From Holosporaceae bacterium (GTDB taxonomy: Bacteria; Pseudomonadota; Alphaproteobacteria; UBA3830), in contig JAITAC010000060.1 in NCBI GenBank assembly GCA_031284345.1, positions 1 to 5,805 of the forward strand: DNA of 5,805 bases, read 5' to 3'. Made by a program: the position numbers and the translations under genes. Below the pieces are notes generated by a model. That model did no database searches, was not told the origin of the DNA, and worked only from the letters and a program-made list of their open reading frames with translations. This document shows, one piece after another, positions 1 through 5,267 of the stretch (positions within the stretch are counted from its first letter, which is position 1; every line of letters begins with the position of its first letter).

Positions 1-115
1 AAGAGTGAAGTGCAACAGTGGTATTAATTGAGATTTGAGTATCTAAATACTTCTAGTTGAGTAAGAATTTATTTGAAAAGGTCATATGAAGAAGTTAATC
101 TCGAATTTGATTTAA
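1..115. other. AT-rich non-coding left edge
   Basis: No reading frame here is supported as a gene. It does not encode the missing upstream part of the IS110 transposase whose tail begins at 220, so the element at 118-218 does not simply interrupt one otherwise intact transposase gene. A small AGTAT/ATACT hairpin near 39-52 is the only local symmetry. The stretch may be remnant DNA of another mobile element, but nothing identifiable remains. Confidence 0.5.
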
Positions 116-117
116 TA

Positions 118-218
118 ATACCAGATCCCATCTCTGATTTGCCGTTGCCGACTGGGCAGCGACTGGTACAAAGTTCATCCCAGAAGAAATTTGGATAATT
201 CAAAATGGGATCTGGTAT
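118..218 (+). mobile_element. MITE-like palindromic element, copy A (101 bp)
   Basis: The element starts ATACCAGATCCCAT and ends with the exact reverse complement, a 14-bp perfect terminal inverted repeat (16 bp if the flanking TA on each side is counted). It is too short to encode a protein. A second copy of identical length lies inverted at 642-742. By hand alignment about 85 of 101 positions match, and 11 of the 16 differences fall in one block of roughly 19 nt in the right half (about 171-189). The TA on both sides could be a target duplication, as made by IS630/Tc1-type transposases, or simply part of the repeat. The right end abuts the first recognisable codon of an IS110 transposase tail at 220. 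The mobilising transposase is not in the window. Confidence 0.8.
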
Positions 219-219
219 T

Positions 220-426
220 AGACAAGCTTTGTACATGAGCGCTGTTAGTGCAATCAAGAGCAATCCAAAGGTGACAGAATTTTATTCTCGACTAAGATTG
301 GCTGGAAAACCCGCGTTTGTCGCGCTAACAGCGGTCGCTAGAAAAATGCTCGTCATTCTTAACGCCAAAATGAGATTATTCTACGCCGGAGAAACTGTCT
401 TCTGAAAATTTCAAAAATACGGTTGA
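220..426 (+). pseudogene. IS110-family transposase, C-terminal remnant
   Basis: The plus-strand frame starting at AGA (220) reads RQALYMSAVSAIKSNP, then FYSRLRLAGKPAFVALTAV and RKMLVILNAKMR. These match the conserved C-terminal end of IS110-family (Transposase_20) recombinases, whose catalytic serine lies in this domain upstream of the retained part. Only about 60 residues survive. The RuvC-like N-terminal domain and catalytic serine region are absent. An in-frame TGA at 403-405 interrupts the frame, which then continues KFQKYG to a second TGA at 424-426, the same KYG-stop ending as the related tail at 445-517. An apparent ATG at 205 belongs to the terminal repeat of the adjacent MITE and is not a native start. 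This is a dead fragment left by deletion or rearrangement. Confidence 0.8.
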
Positions 427-444
427 GTTGATAATTCTTAGCTC

Positions 445-517
445 AAAAATGAGGCTATTCCGAGAGGATAAAAAACTATTTTTAGAAAATCTTCTAGCTC
501 TAAAAAAATACGGTTGA
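445..517 (+). pseudogene. Second IS110-type transposase tail, diverged
   Basis: From ATG at 449 the plus strand reads MRLFREDKKLFLENLLALKK, then YG and a TGA stop at 515-517. The start matches the KMRLF that follows LVILNA in the first tail, and the end matches its QKYG-stop. Both stops are followed by related bases (GGTTGAGTTG and GGTTGACTGG), with the stop codons 91 bp apart. I infer that this is the end of a second, related IS110 copy placed behind the first by recombination, or a diverged tandem duplication. It is too short to be functional, and the identification rests entirely on similarity to the neighbouring tail. Confidence 0.5.
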
Positions 518-641
518 CTGGCATCACAACTCCGAGAGAAGAAGGAGAGAGTGTGTGATTATAAATATGTAAAATAAGTCTAAAAATCAGGATGTCCCAG
601 AATCCGTTGCCGGTAAAATATGAGATACAAGAACATCACTA
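518..641. other. Non-coding stretch after transposase tails
   Basis: This purine-rich, then AT-rich stretch separates the second transposase tail from MITE copy B. No coding frame, tRNA or strong hairpin is visible. It could be the decayed non-coding right end of an IS110-type element, the region that carries the guide (bridge) RNA in the IS1111 group, but no structure supports that here. Confidence 0.4.
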
Positions 642-742
642 ATACCTGATCCCATTTTGAATTATCCAAACAACTTGCGGAATGCGTACTGTACCAGTAG
701 CTGCCCAGTCGACAATGGCCAATCAGAGATGGGATCTGGTAT
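642..742 (-). mobile_element. MITE-like palindromic element, copy B (101 bp)
   Basis: This is an inverted second copy of the element at 118-218, with exactly the same length. Its plus-strand ends are ATACCTGATCCCAT and ATGGGATCTGGTAT, a 14-bp terminal repeat with one mismatch. Both outer segments match copy A closely (for example TCTGATT and TTTGGATAATTC), while the core differs. It ends only 9 bp from the stop codon of the phosphopantetheinyl transferase gene, so the lpxB operon transcript should run into this palindrome, which might protect or end the message. The plus-strand outer edge reads TGGTATAAT, a perfect extended -10 box that would fire antisense into that gene. Confidence 0.8.
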
Positions 743-745
743 AAT
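737..745 (+). promoter_or_regulatory. Possible antisense extended -10 promoter
   Basis: The edge of MITE copy B and its flank read TGGTATAAT, an exact TGn-TATAAT extended -10 element. No good -35 hexamer stands at 16-18 bp upstream, but extended -10 promoters can work without one. Transcription would run rightwards, antisense to the phosphopantetheinyl transferase gene and then lpxB. Activity is an inference from sequence only. Confidence 0.25.
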
Positions 746-751
746 TCCATA

Positions 752-1480
752 TTAATTCCACATTTCCTTCAGATTTTCATCCTTTGACAACGCCAGCAGA
801 TAGCCCAAATCAAAATTACGGTGCACACATATAGACATTATAATATTTTTAAAGTCAAAAGAAAGAACCAAAAGAGAAGGAATATGAACAAATTCCGTCA
901 AGAGGCAGCCGTCGCTGATTTTCTCCGAAGATCGCACCTCAAACACAGAAAAATCCGTAGTTATGCCAATTTTCATGTGCTTAGAAGCAGCTTCCATTGC
1001 TGTCCACAGCGTGCATTTCCCTTTTTTATTATCCTCAAAAAAGGCTCCGTTGGATATAAAAAAATCCAACTCCAGCAAGAGTCTGTCTAAAAAATTATCC
1101 ACCAGCTCCAGATCTATTCCTAAAATAAAATTTTTCGAATGACAGATGGAAACACCAAAATTTCCGGCATGAGCAATGGTTAAATCGTAATTGCCATTTA
1201 ACAATATGGGATTCCCCTGAAGAGCATTTGCTATTTTTACGTCCCGCAGCGAAAAATTTTTTAAAAACTCTTGAGCAGCAATTTTAGAAGATAATCGCCC
1301 CAAAATGTGACTAAGTTGTTTTTTAGGAAATTTATAAGTATTGAAAACAGCCCAATCTTCGGGATCGAAAATTTCTTTTGCAATTTCCTGTAAATATTCG
1401 GTTTTTTCTGTAACGCGAACTGCTCCCAGGCTAATGCCTGCAGGATGAACGTATTGGTAGCGCAGGTATGGAGTCGTCAC
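752..1480 (-). CDS. Probable Sfp-type 4'-phosphopantetheinyl transferase
   Basis: The 242-residue product matches the size and motif order of Sfp/EntD-type enzymes, which move 4'-phosphopantetheine from coenzyme A to a serine of carrier proteins in the cytoplasm. Visible motifs are GRLSSK (61-66), GNP (89-91), LTIAHAG (100-106, the usual SHS/T block), GIDLE (121-125, with Mg-binding D123 and E125) and WTAMEAASK (159-167, with E163 and K167). The common lysine before the glutamate (W-x-x-K-E-A) is methionine here, and the SH motif is AH. It starts with GTG inside a GTGA overlap with the lpxB stop, with AGAGG 10 nt upstream, so it should be translationally coupled to lpxB. The target could be a fatty acid ACP or a secondary-metabolite carrier; the window does not decide. 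The family call is fairly firm, the substrate unknown. Confidence 0.72.
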   Translation of the reverse strand: MTTPYLRYQYVHPAGISLGAVRVTEKTEYLQEIAKEIFDPEDWAVFNTYKFPKKQLSHILGRLSSKIAAQEFLKNFSLRDVKIANALQGNPILLNGNYDLTIAHAGNFGVSICHSKNFILGIDLELVDNFLDRLLLELDFFISNGAFFEDNKKGKCTLWTAMEAASKHMKIGITTDFSVFEVRSSEKISDGCLLTEFVHIPSLLVLSFDFKNIIMSICVHRNFDLGYLLALSKDENLKEMWN

Positions 1481-2625
1481 GTTTTTAGCACCTCTGCCGC
1501 AGCCTTGTCTGGATCCGCCGATATTTGCGCCATGATCCCCGCGAATTTTTTCTTTTGTTCGGCGATTTGAGAAGGATTTTCAAGAATCGAAATTGCCTGA
1601 TGAAAAATATTTTTCCCGGTGCAGTCCCACTGGAGCAACTCCGGCATGATGTTCTGCTGGGCCAAAATATTTATCAGGCATACGTGTTTTATGCGAATCA
1701 AAAATTTCACAATGGCGTAGGTGACCAGCGACGTCTTATAGATGATGATGGACGGAATGCCGATGCGCGCCAATTCCAAAGTAACGGTTCCGGAAGCCGC
1801 CACCGCCAGATCCGACGTATAGTAGGCCATAACTTTCAAAGCTTTGTCTGTAATCACCAATGGTTTTTGACGCCAATGACAAACTGACACTTCTAAAATT
1901 TTTTTCATGGATTCGGTTGTGGGTATAATAAATTTTACAGCTCCGTAATTGGCGGCCATTAGATTTGCGAATTCCTCCAGTGGCGGCAGATGTTTATCCA
2001 GCTCAGATTGCCTACTTCCCGGCAGCAATACAATCGATCGATTTTCGGCCGCTAATCCCTGTGCTTTTTTAAAATTTTCCAGCAGCAGCTCACTTGGCTT
2101 TTCGAAATCTACATCGGTTGCAATCGGATGCCCCACAAATACCGTATCAAGGCCATGTTTCCGGAACAATTCTGGCTCAAACGGCAAGAGCACCAGCAAT
2201 TTATCGATAAATTTATGCATGGATTTCGCCCGCCATCCTCTCCAGGCCCAGACCGGAGGCGCCACATAGTGGATTATGGGTGGAGACGCCTGCGATTGTT
2301 TTTTTATTTTTTTTGCAATTCTATGAGTAAATCCAGACGAATCTATGGTGATTATGATATTCGGATTATAGATGGAAATGGCAGCTACGGTTTTGTCGAT
2401 CAATCGTTTTAGGCGGAAAATTTTTCCCAACACTTCAAAAATTCCAATTATGGATAACTCGTCTATGGAAAACAACTCTTTCAGCCCAACTTTTTTCATG
2501 CAAGGACCGCCAATTCCGAAAAATTCAATGGGATCTAGGCATATGCGGCGCATACTTTCCATTAGTTTGGCGGCAAGATAGTCACCGGAAGATTCTCCGG
2601 CTATTATAAAAACTTTTTTAATCAT
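1477..2625 (-). CDS. lpxB: Lipid-A-disaccharide synthase
   Basis: The 382-residue product is a full-length GT19 glycosyltransferase. LpxB joins UDP-2,3-diacylglucosamine and 2,3-diacylglucosamine-1-phosphate into the lipid A disaccharide with release of UDP, at the inner face of the cytoplasmic membrane. Signature blocks in order are AGESSGD (9-15), GIGGPCM (37-43), TIDSSGF (93-99), HYVAPPVWAWR (119-129), PFEPELF (148-154), FVGHP (163-167), LLPGSR (200-205), ASGTVTLELA (277-286), NILAQ (319-323) and MPELLQ (327-332). The ATG start places AGESSGD at the usual distance from the N-terminus. Its ribosome site is weak (only GAG close upstream). Usual alphaproteobacterial partners lpxD, fabZ, lpxA and lpxI are not adjacent; the gene instead heads a two-gene operon with a phosphopantetheinyl transferase. 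A candidate promoter lies about 110 bp upstream. Confidence 0.97.
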   Translation of the reverse strand: MIKKVFIIAGESSGDYLAAKLMESMRRICLDPIEFFGIGGPCMKKVGLKELFSIDELSIIGIFEVLGKIFRLKRLIDKTVAAISIYNPNIIITIDSSGFTHRIAKKIKKQSQASPPIIHYVAPPVWAWRGWRAKSMHKFIDKLLVLLPFEPELFRKHGLDTVFVGHPIATDVDFEKPSELLLENFKKAQGLAAENRSIVLLPGSRQSELDKHLPPLEEFANLMAANYGAVKFIIPTTESMKKILEVSVCHWRQKPLVITDKALKVMAYYTSDLAVAASGTVTLELARIGIPSIIIYKTSLVTYAIVKFLIRIKHVCLINILAQQNIMPELLQWDCTGKNIFHQAISILENPSQIAEQKKKFAGIMAQISADPDKAAAEVLKT

Positions 2626-2731
2626 ATTACTCGGTACACAATATTTTGACGCTAATCCGCTATGATTTCACAATTATTTCGGATAGATTCACAATTCATT
2701 TTTCTACTCATAAAGTGGGGTAATTTTTGCT

Positions 2732-2761
2732 ATAATACCAGATCCTATTTCCGGTATTCAA
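2732..2761 (-). promoter_or_regulatory. Candidate lpxB promoter inside MITE remnant
   Basis: On the minus strand TTGAAT (2756-2761) is followed after 18 bp by TATTAT (2732-2737), which is preceded by TGG and so also forms an extended -10 box. The -10 is made from the element's terminal repeat CTGGTAT plus flanking bases. Transcription would start near 2725 and give a leader of about 100 nt before the lpxB ATG. No better sigma-70-like pair was seen closer to the gene. Confidence 0.4.
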
Positions 2762-2784
2762 ATTCAGCTGCTGATTCTAGGTAT
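2735..2784 (+). mobile_element. Shortened, decayed MITE copy C (about 50 bp)
   Basis: The left end ATACCAGATCCTATTTC matches copies A and B (ATACCAGATCCCATCTC) with two transitions. The right end, GATTCTAGGTATAATT, resembles the copy B edge GGATCTGGTATAATT with one inserted base and one substitution. The middle half is missing or unrecognisable. It is best read as an internally deleted older copy of the same family, though the right boundary is less certain than the left. Confidence 0.55.
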
Positions 2785-2991
2785 AATTTTTGGATCTCGA
2801 TAATCTCATTTATTAAAATCAACTTTTTTCATTATACATGATTTACTCTGGCACAACTAGCCTTAACGTGGCAAAAACTTGTATCTTTGAGTAGATCGAC
2901 CAATTAGAGCTAATATATTGATATTAGAGGCAGAAAGAAGCTGTGTTACACCTTGCGCCATCTGCAGTGTAGAATCGATTCCCATGAGATT

Positions 2992-3645
2992 TTAATAATA
3001 CTTTTTTAGATAATCCACTGGATCATCCAACTGCTGCGGCTGAATATCAACAACAATTTTGCCTCCGTTCAGCAGAATTATGCGATCTGATATTTTAGTC
3101 AAAAAATCTAGGTCGTGGGATGCAATCACCATGGTGACTCCCATTTCGCAGACGGATTCCAGCAGTGTCACCACATCGGTTGTGGTGGCGACGTCGAGGC
3201 CCGACGTGGGTTCATCGCAAAGTAAGATATCCGGCTTTATCATAAGACTGCGAGCAAGAGCTACGCGCTGTTTCTGGCCACCGGACAAATGTCTCGGATA
3301 TGTGTTAGCTTTGGACGCAATTCCAAGATTCTTTAGCATGTCATGGGCGTGCTGGAGGTGATTCTGTTTTTTTTCCTTTAGCGAAGGAGCATAGGTCAAA
3401 TTTTCCAGCACTGTCAAATGTGGGAATAGTTGAAAATCCTGAAACATGAATCCGACTCTGCCGTTGCATTCGATTGAGCCGCTATCCGGAGTGTCCAGCT
3501 TTTGTATGCAGCGCAGCAGTGTGGATTTTCCACCGCCAGACGGACCTGCCAATCCAACAATATCGGACTTTTTTACCGAAAAACTCGCGTTATCCAGCAC
3601 GAGGGTTTCGTTGAACTGTTTGCGAATGTTAGATACCTTTAGCAT
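2992..3645 (-). CDS. Polar amino acid ABC transporter ATP-binding protein
   Basis: The 217-residue cytoplasmic subunit powers import by the preceding permease and binding protein. It carries all ABC ATPase motifs: Walker A GPSGGGKST (34-42), Q-loop Q69 (FMFQDFQLFPHLTVLEN), signature LSGGQ (120-124), Walker B ILLCDEP (140-146), D-loop SGLD (148-151) and switch histidine H177 in ASHD. FQLFPHLTVLEN and the short length are typical of the GlnQ/HisP polar amino acid class. I chose ATG at 3645, giving MLKVSNIRKQF, because this is the standard family N-terminus and GGAG stands 8 nt upstream. The frame stays open a further 33 codons, but those residues overlap the permease gene and do not fit the family. 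It overlaps the permease end by 17 nt, implying translational coupling. The exact amino acid cannot be read from this subunit. Confidence 0.95.
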   Translation of the reverse strand: MLKVSNIRKQFNETLVLDNASFSVKKSDIVGLAGPSGGGKSTLLRCIQKLDTPDSGSIECNGRVGFMFQDFQLFPHLTVLENLTYAPSLKEKKQNHLQHAHDMLKNLGIASKANTYPRHLSGGQKQRVALARSLMIKPDILLCDEPTSGLDVATTTDVVTLLESVCEMGVTMVIASHDLDFLTKISDRIILLNGGKIVVDIQPQQLDDPVDYLKKYY

Positions 3646-4276
3646 ACTTCTCACTCCGCTCAATCTTCCTTCCGATGAATTCGATGAACAGTCCCATACA
3701 ATAATAATAGGCGCCGGCGACACACAACGGCAAAAAGTACTCAAATCGTTCCGCAGCCAGGGTCTGGGATCTCCGCATCAGATCCATACCACCGATGGTG
3801 GCGATGAGAGCCGTTTCCTTCAACAGAGCTATCACCTCTCCCACCATGGCCGGCAAAATATTTCTCACAACCTGAGGCAGAATTATATCTCTCCACATGG
3901 GGACCATCGAAATTTCCAGAGTCTGTGCCGCTTCAAATTGGCCTTTGGGAATGCTCTCGATGCCAGCACGGAGAATTTCCGCCACATAGGCAGAACTATT
4001 TAAACCAAATGCAATAACTCCGGCACTAATGGCTGTAAGTTTGACGCCAAAAATACCAGGTATGGTGAAATATATAAAGCTCAACTGCAAAATAACAGGA
4101 GTCCCCCGAATCACCGAGATTATGCTGTTGATAAAGCATCTGCCAATACCGTTATATCTCAGAACCGACATCAGTAGTCCCAAGAAAATGCTAATGCACA
4201 TTCCTCCCAGCAATAGCTTCAGAGTAATTGCTATTCCGGTTCCTACATAAATAATACTATACGTGAGCTTTTCCAA
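3629..4276 (-). CDS. Polar amino acid ABC transporter permease
   Basis: This 215-residue inner-membrane protein is of the HisM/HisQ/GlnP type. Hydrophobic segments lie at about 8-36, 61-74, 78-95, 143-163 and 181-200. Family landmarks are RGTPVILQLSFIYF (57-70) and the EAA coupling loop with YVAEILRAGIESIPKGQFEAA (97-117), which contacts the ATPase. It starts with TTG, three bases after the binding-protein stop. GAGGAA at 4283-4288 sits 6 nt upstream and overlaps that stop, and the residues after TTG (EKLTYSIIYVGTGIAITLKL) match the usual start just before the first helix. Only one permease gene is present, so it probably acts as a homodimer. The distal end overlaps the ATPase start. Confidence 0.95.
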   Translation of the reverse strand: MEKLTYSIIYVGTGIAITLKLLLGGMCISIFLGLLMSVLRYNGIGRCFINSIISVIRGTPVILQLSFIYFTIPGIFGVKLTAISAGVIAFGLNSSAYVAEILRAGIESIPKGQFEAAQTLEISMVPMWRDIILPQVVRNILPAMVGEVIALLKETALIATIGGMDLMRRSQTLAAERFEYFLPLCVAGAYYYCMGLFIEFIGRKIERSEKYAKGI

Positions 4277-4279
4277 TCT

Positions 4280-5014
4280 TTATTCCTCAGGCAATTGCCA
4301 TTTTTTCATTAATTTTTTCAACTCGCCATTTTGCTCTAATTTTTTCAAAATAGCATTGACTTTCTCCCGAAGATCAGATTGTTTTTTGAAAATTATCGCA
4401 TATCCTTCATCGGATTTGGCCACAATATTGTAAGCCAATTCCGGATTGACATTACAAAAAGATTGCGCCTGCACGTTATCCAGCAATACACAGTCCACCT
4501 GACCAGCCTTCAGAGCTTCTATTATCTGGCCATTGTTGTCCATTATTACCAATTGAGCAGCAGTAGCGTTTGTTTTGGCCCATATTTCCATGGTACTTCC
4601 CAATTGACATGCAACTTTGACATTAATCATTTCATCTGGATTTCTATGTGGCTCATTTTTCATGTATACCGCCGCAATGCTTTCCGCATAATAGCACCTT
4701 GAGAGATCGAAATTTTTTCTGCGCTCCGGAGTAGATGTAATGGTCGAAATGGCAGCATCCAGAGAGTCATTTTGCAGGGACGCCAATATGGAACAAAATT
4801 GCATATCCTCAAACTCCGCTTCTTTGCCTATTTCTTTCGCCACAATACGAGCTATATCTATGTCGAATCCCTTCAATTCGCCATTTTCGTAATATTCGAA
4901 CGGTGGATAATCGGCACAGGTGCCGAATTTTATTTTTCCGCTTGATTTTTTTTCGCCACATCCTGATAACACAAGCATTATGCAAGATAGCATCGCAAAT
5001 ATCTTTCTGATCAT
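4280..5014 (-). CDS. Polar amino acid ABC transporter binding lipoprotein
   Basis: The 244-residue protein is a family 3 solute-binding protein (SBP_bac_3) that captures a polar amino acid in the periplasm and delivers it to the adjacent permease. The N-terminus MIRKIFAMLSCIMLVLSGC is a lipoprotein signal with lipobox LSGC; C19 should be lipidated and anchor it in the membrane. Further landmarks are YPPFEY (36-41), GFDIDIA (49-55), TITSTPERR (91-99, whose arginine usually binds the ligand carboxylate), QLGST (137-141) and a DCVLLDN block (174-180) that usually supplies the aspartate for the ligand amino group. The ATG has a strong AGGAGG site 6 nt upstream. It is the first gene of the operon. 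The ligand is not decided by sequence; cysteines at 33, 74, 107, 136, 175 and 187 are more than usual for an exported protein. Confidence 0.93.
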   Translation of the reverse strand: MIRKIFAMLSCIMLVLSGCGEKKSSGKIKFGTCADYPPFEYYENGELKGFDIDIARIVAKEIGKEAEFEDMQFCSILASLQNDSLDAAISTITSTPERRKNFDLSRCYYAESIAAVYMKNEPHRNPDEMINVKVACQLGSTMEIWAKTNATAAQLVIMDNNGQIIEALKAGQVDCVLLDNVQAQSFCNVNPELAYNIVAKSDEGYAIIFKKQSDLREKVNAILKKLEQNGELKKLMKKWQLPEE

Positions 5015-5020
5015 AAAAAG

Positions 5021-5026
5021 CCTCCT
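5021..5026 (-). promoter_or_regulatory. Shine-Dalgarno site of the binding-protein gene
   Basis: AGGAGG on the minus strand, six bases before the ATG at 5014. It is the strongest ribosome site in the window and fixes the start of the lipoprotein signal peptide. Confidence 0.85.
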
Positions 5027-5034
5027 GACGCAGC

Positions 5035-5065
5035 TATATAGGGACTATGGAAGAGCCTTTTTCAA
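5035..5065 (-). promoter_or_regulatory. Candidate transporter operon promoter
   Basis: TTGAAA (5060-5065) and TATATA (5035-5040) stand 19 bp apart on the minus strand, longer than the ideal 17. The start would fall near 5027, giving a very short leader just ahead of AGGAGG. Readthrough from the rRNA operon is an alternative. Confidence 0.25.
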
Positions 5066-5267
5066 GCATTTTAATTGCCATCCGTCTTGCTTTATTAAGT
5101 TTTCTTTCTCGGCTCTGAGTTTTTTTTCTCGCAGATGGCATTAACAGTCCCATATTCTCACTTTTGAGCTTATAATGCAACAGTAGCTTGAATAACAGAA
5201 GGAGGAAGGGACTATCGAGATTCGAGAATTTTTTTCGTAATAGTAGGAAAAACAAACAAGAGAAGGA

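Larger units (their letters stand above)
2626..2991. other. 366-bp intergenic gap with MITE remnant
   Basis: This gap separates the end of the amino acid transporter operon from lpxB, both on the minus strand. It holds a shortened MITE copy (2735-2784), a candidate lpxB promoter overlapping it, and a 40-codon minus-strand frame at 2863-2985 that follows the ATPase stop in the same phase but has no ribosome site. No strong intrinsic terminator for the transporter operon was found. The rest is AT-rich without recognisable content. Confidence 0.6.
5015..5267. other. Spacer between 5S rRNA and transporter operon
   Basis: The spacer contains the ribosome site and a candidate promoter of the transporter, plus a minus-strand open frame (5034-5255, 73 codons). 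Its lower part, SRERKLNKARRMAIKMLEKG, loosely resembles the charged C-terminal helix of Rpn/PD-(D/E)XK transposase-like nucleases, then stops. It has no ribosome site or full domain, so if real it is a remnant. No convincing terminator for the rRNA transcript was found. Confidence 0.4.

Noticed and set aside
11..19. TGCAACAGT shared with 5176-5184, suggesting insertion-sequence ends
   Set aside because: A 9-bp match between two places is expected many times by chance in a window this size, and the flanks differ.
69..263. Minus-strand 64-codon frame spanning MITE copy A
   Set aside because: It runs through a palindromic element and antisense to the transposase tail, with no ribosome site or domain.
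821..1090. Plus-strand open frame opposite the phosphopantetheinyl transferase
   Set aside because: It is the shadow of a motif-bearing gene on the other strand and has no recognisable domain of its own.
1525..2581. Several plus-strand open frames opposite lpxB
   Set aside because: All lie antisense to a complete GT19 gene with every signature block and show no independent support.
3646..3744. 33-residue N-terminal extension of the ATPase
   Set aside because: It lies inside the permease gene, does not fit the family N-terminus, and a good ribosome site precedes the ATG at 3645.
3446..4003. 185-codon plus-strand open frame across the ATPase/permease junction
   Set aside because: It is antisense to two well-supported transporter genes, with low-complexity His/Ser/Arg composition typical of a shadow frame.
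4049..4062. ATACCAGGTAT inside the permease as another element end
   Set aside because: It is a short local palindrome encoding a family-typical stretch (IPGIFG) without the rest of the terminal repeat.
5110..5129. CTCGGCTCTGAG followed by eight T on the plus strand as a terminator
   Set aside because: Only about 4 weak pairs form, and no plus-strand gene ends here.
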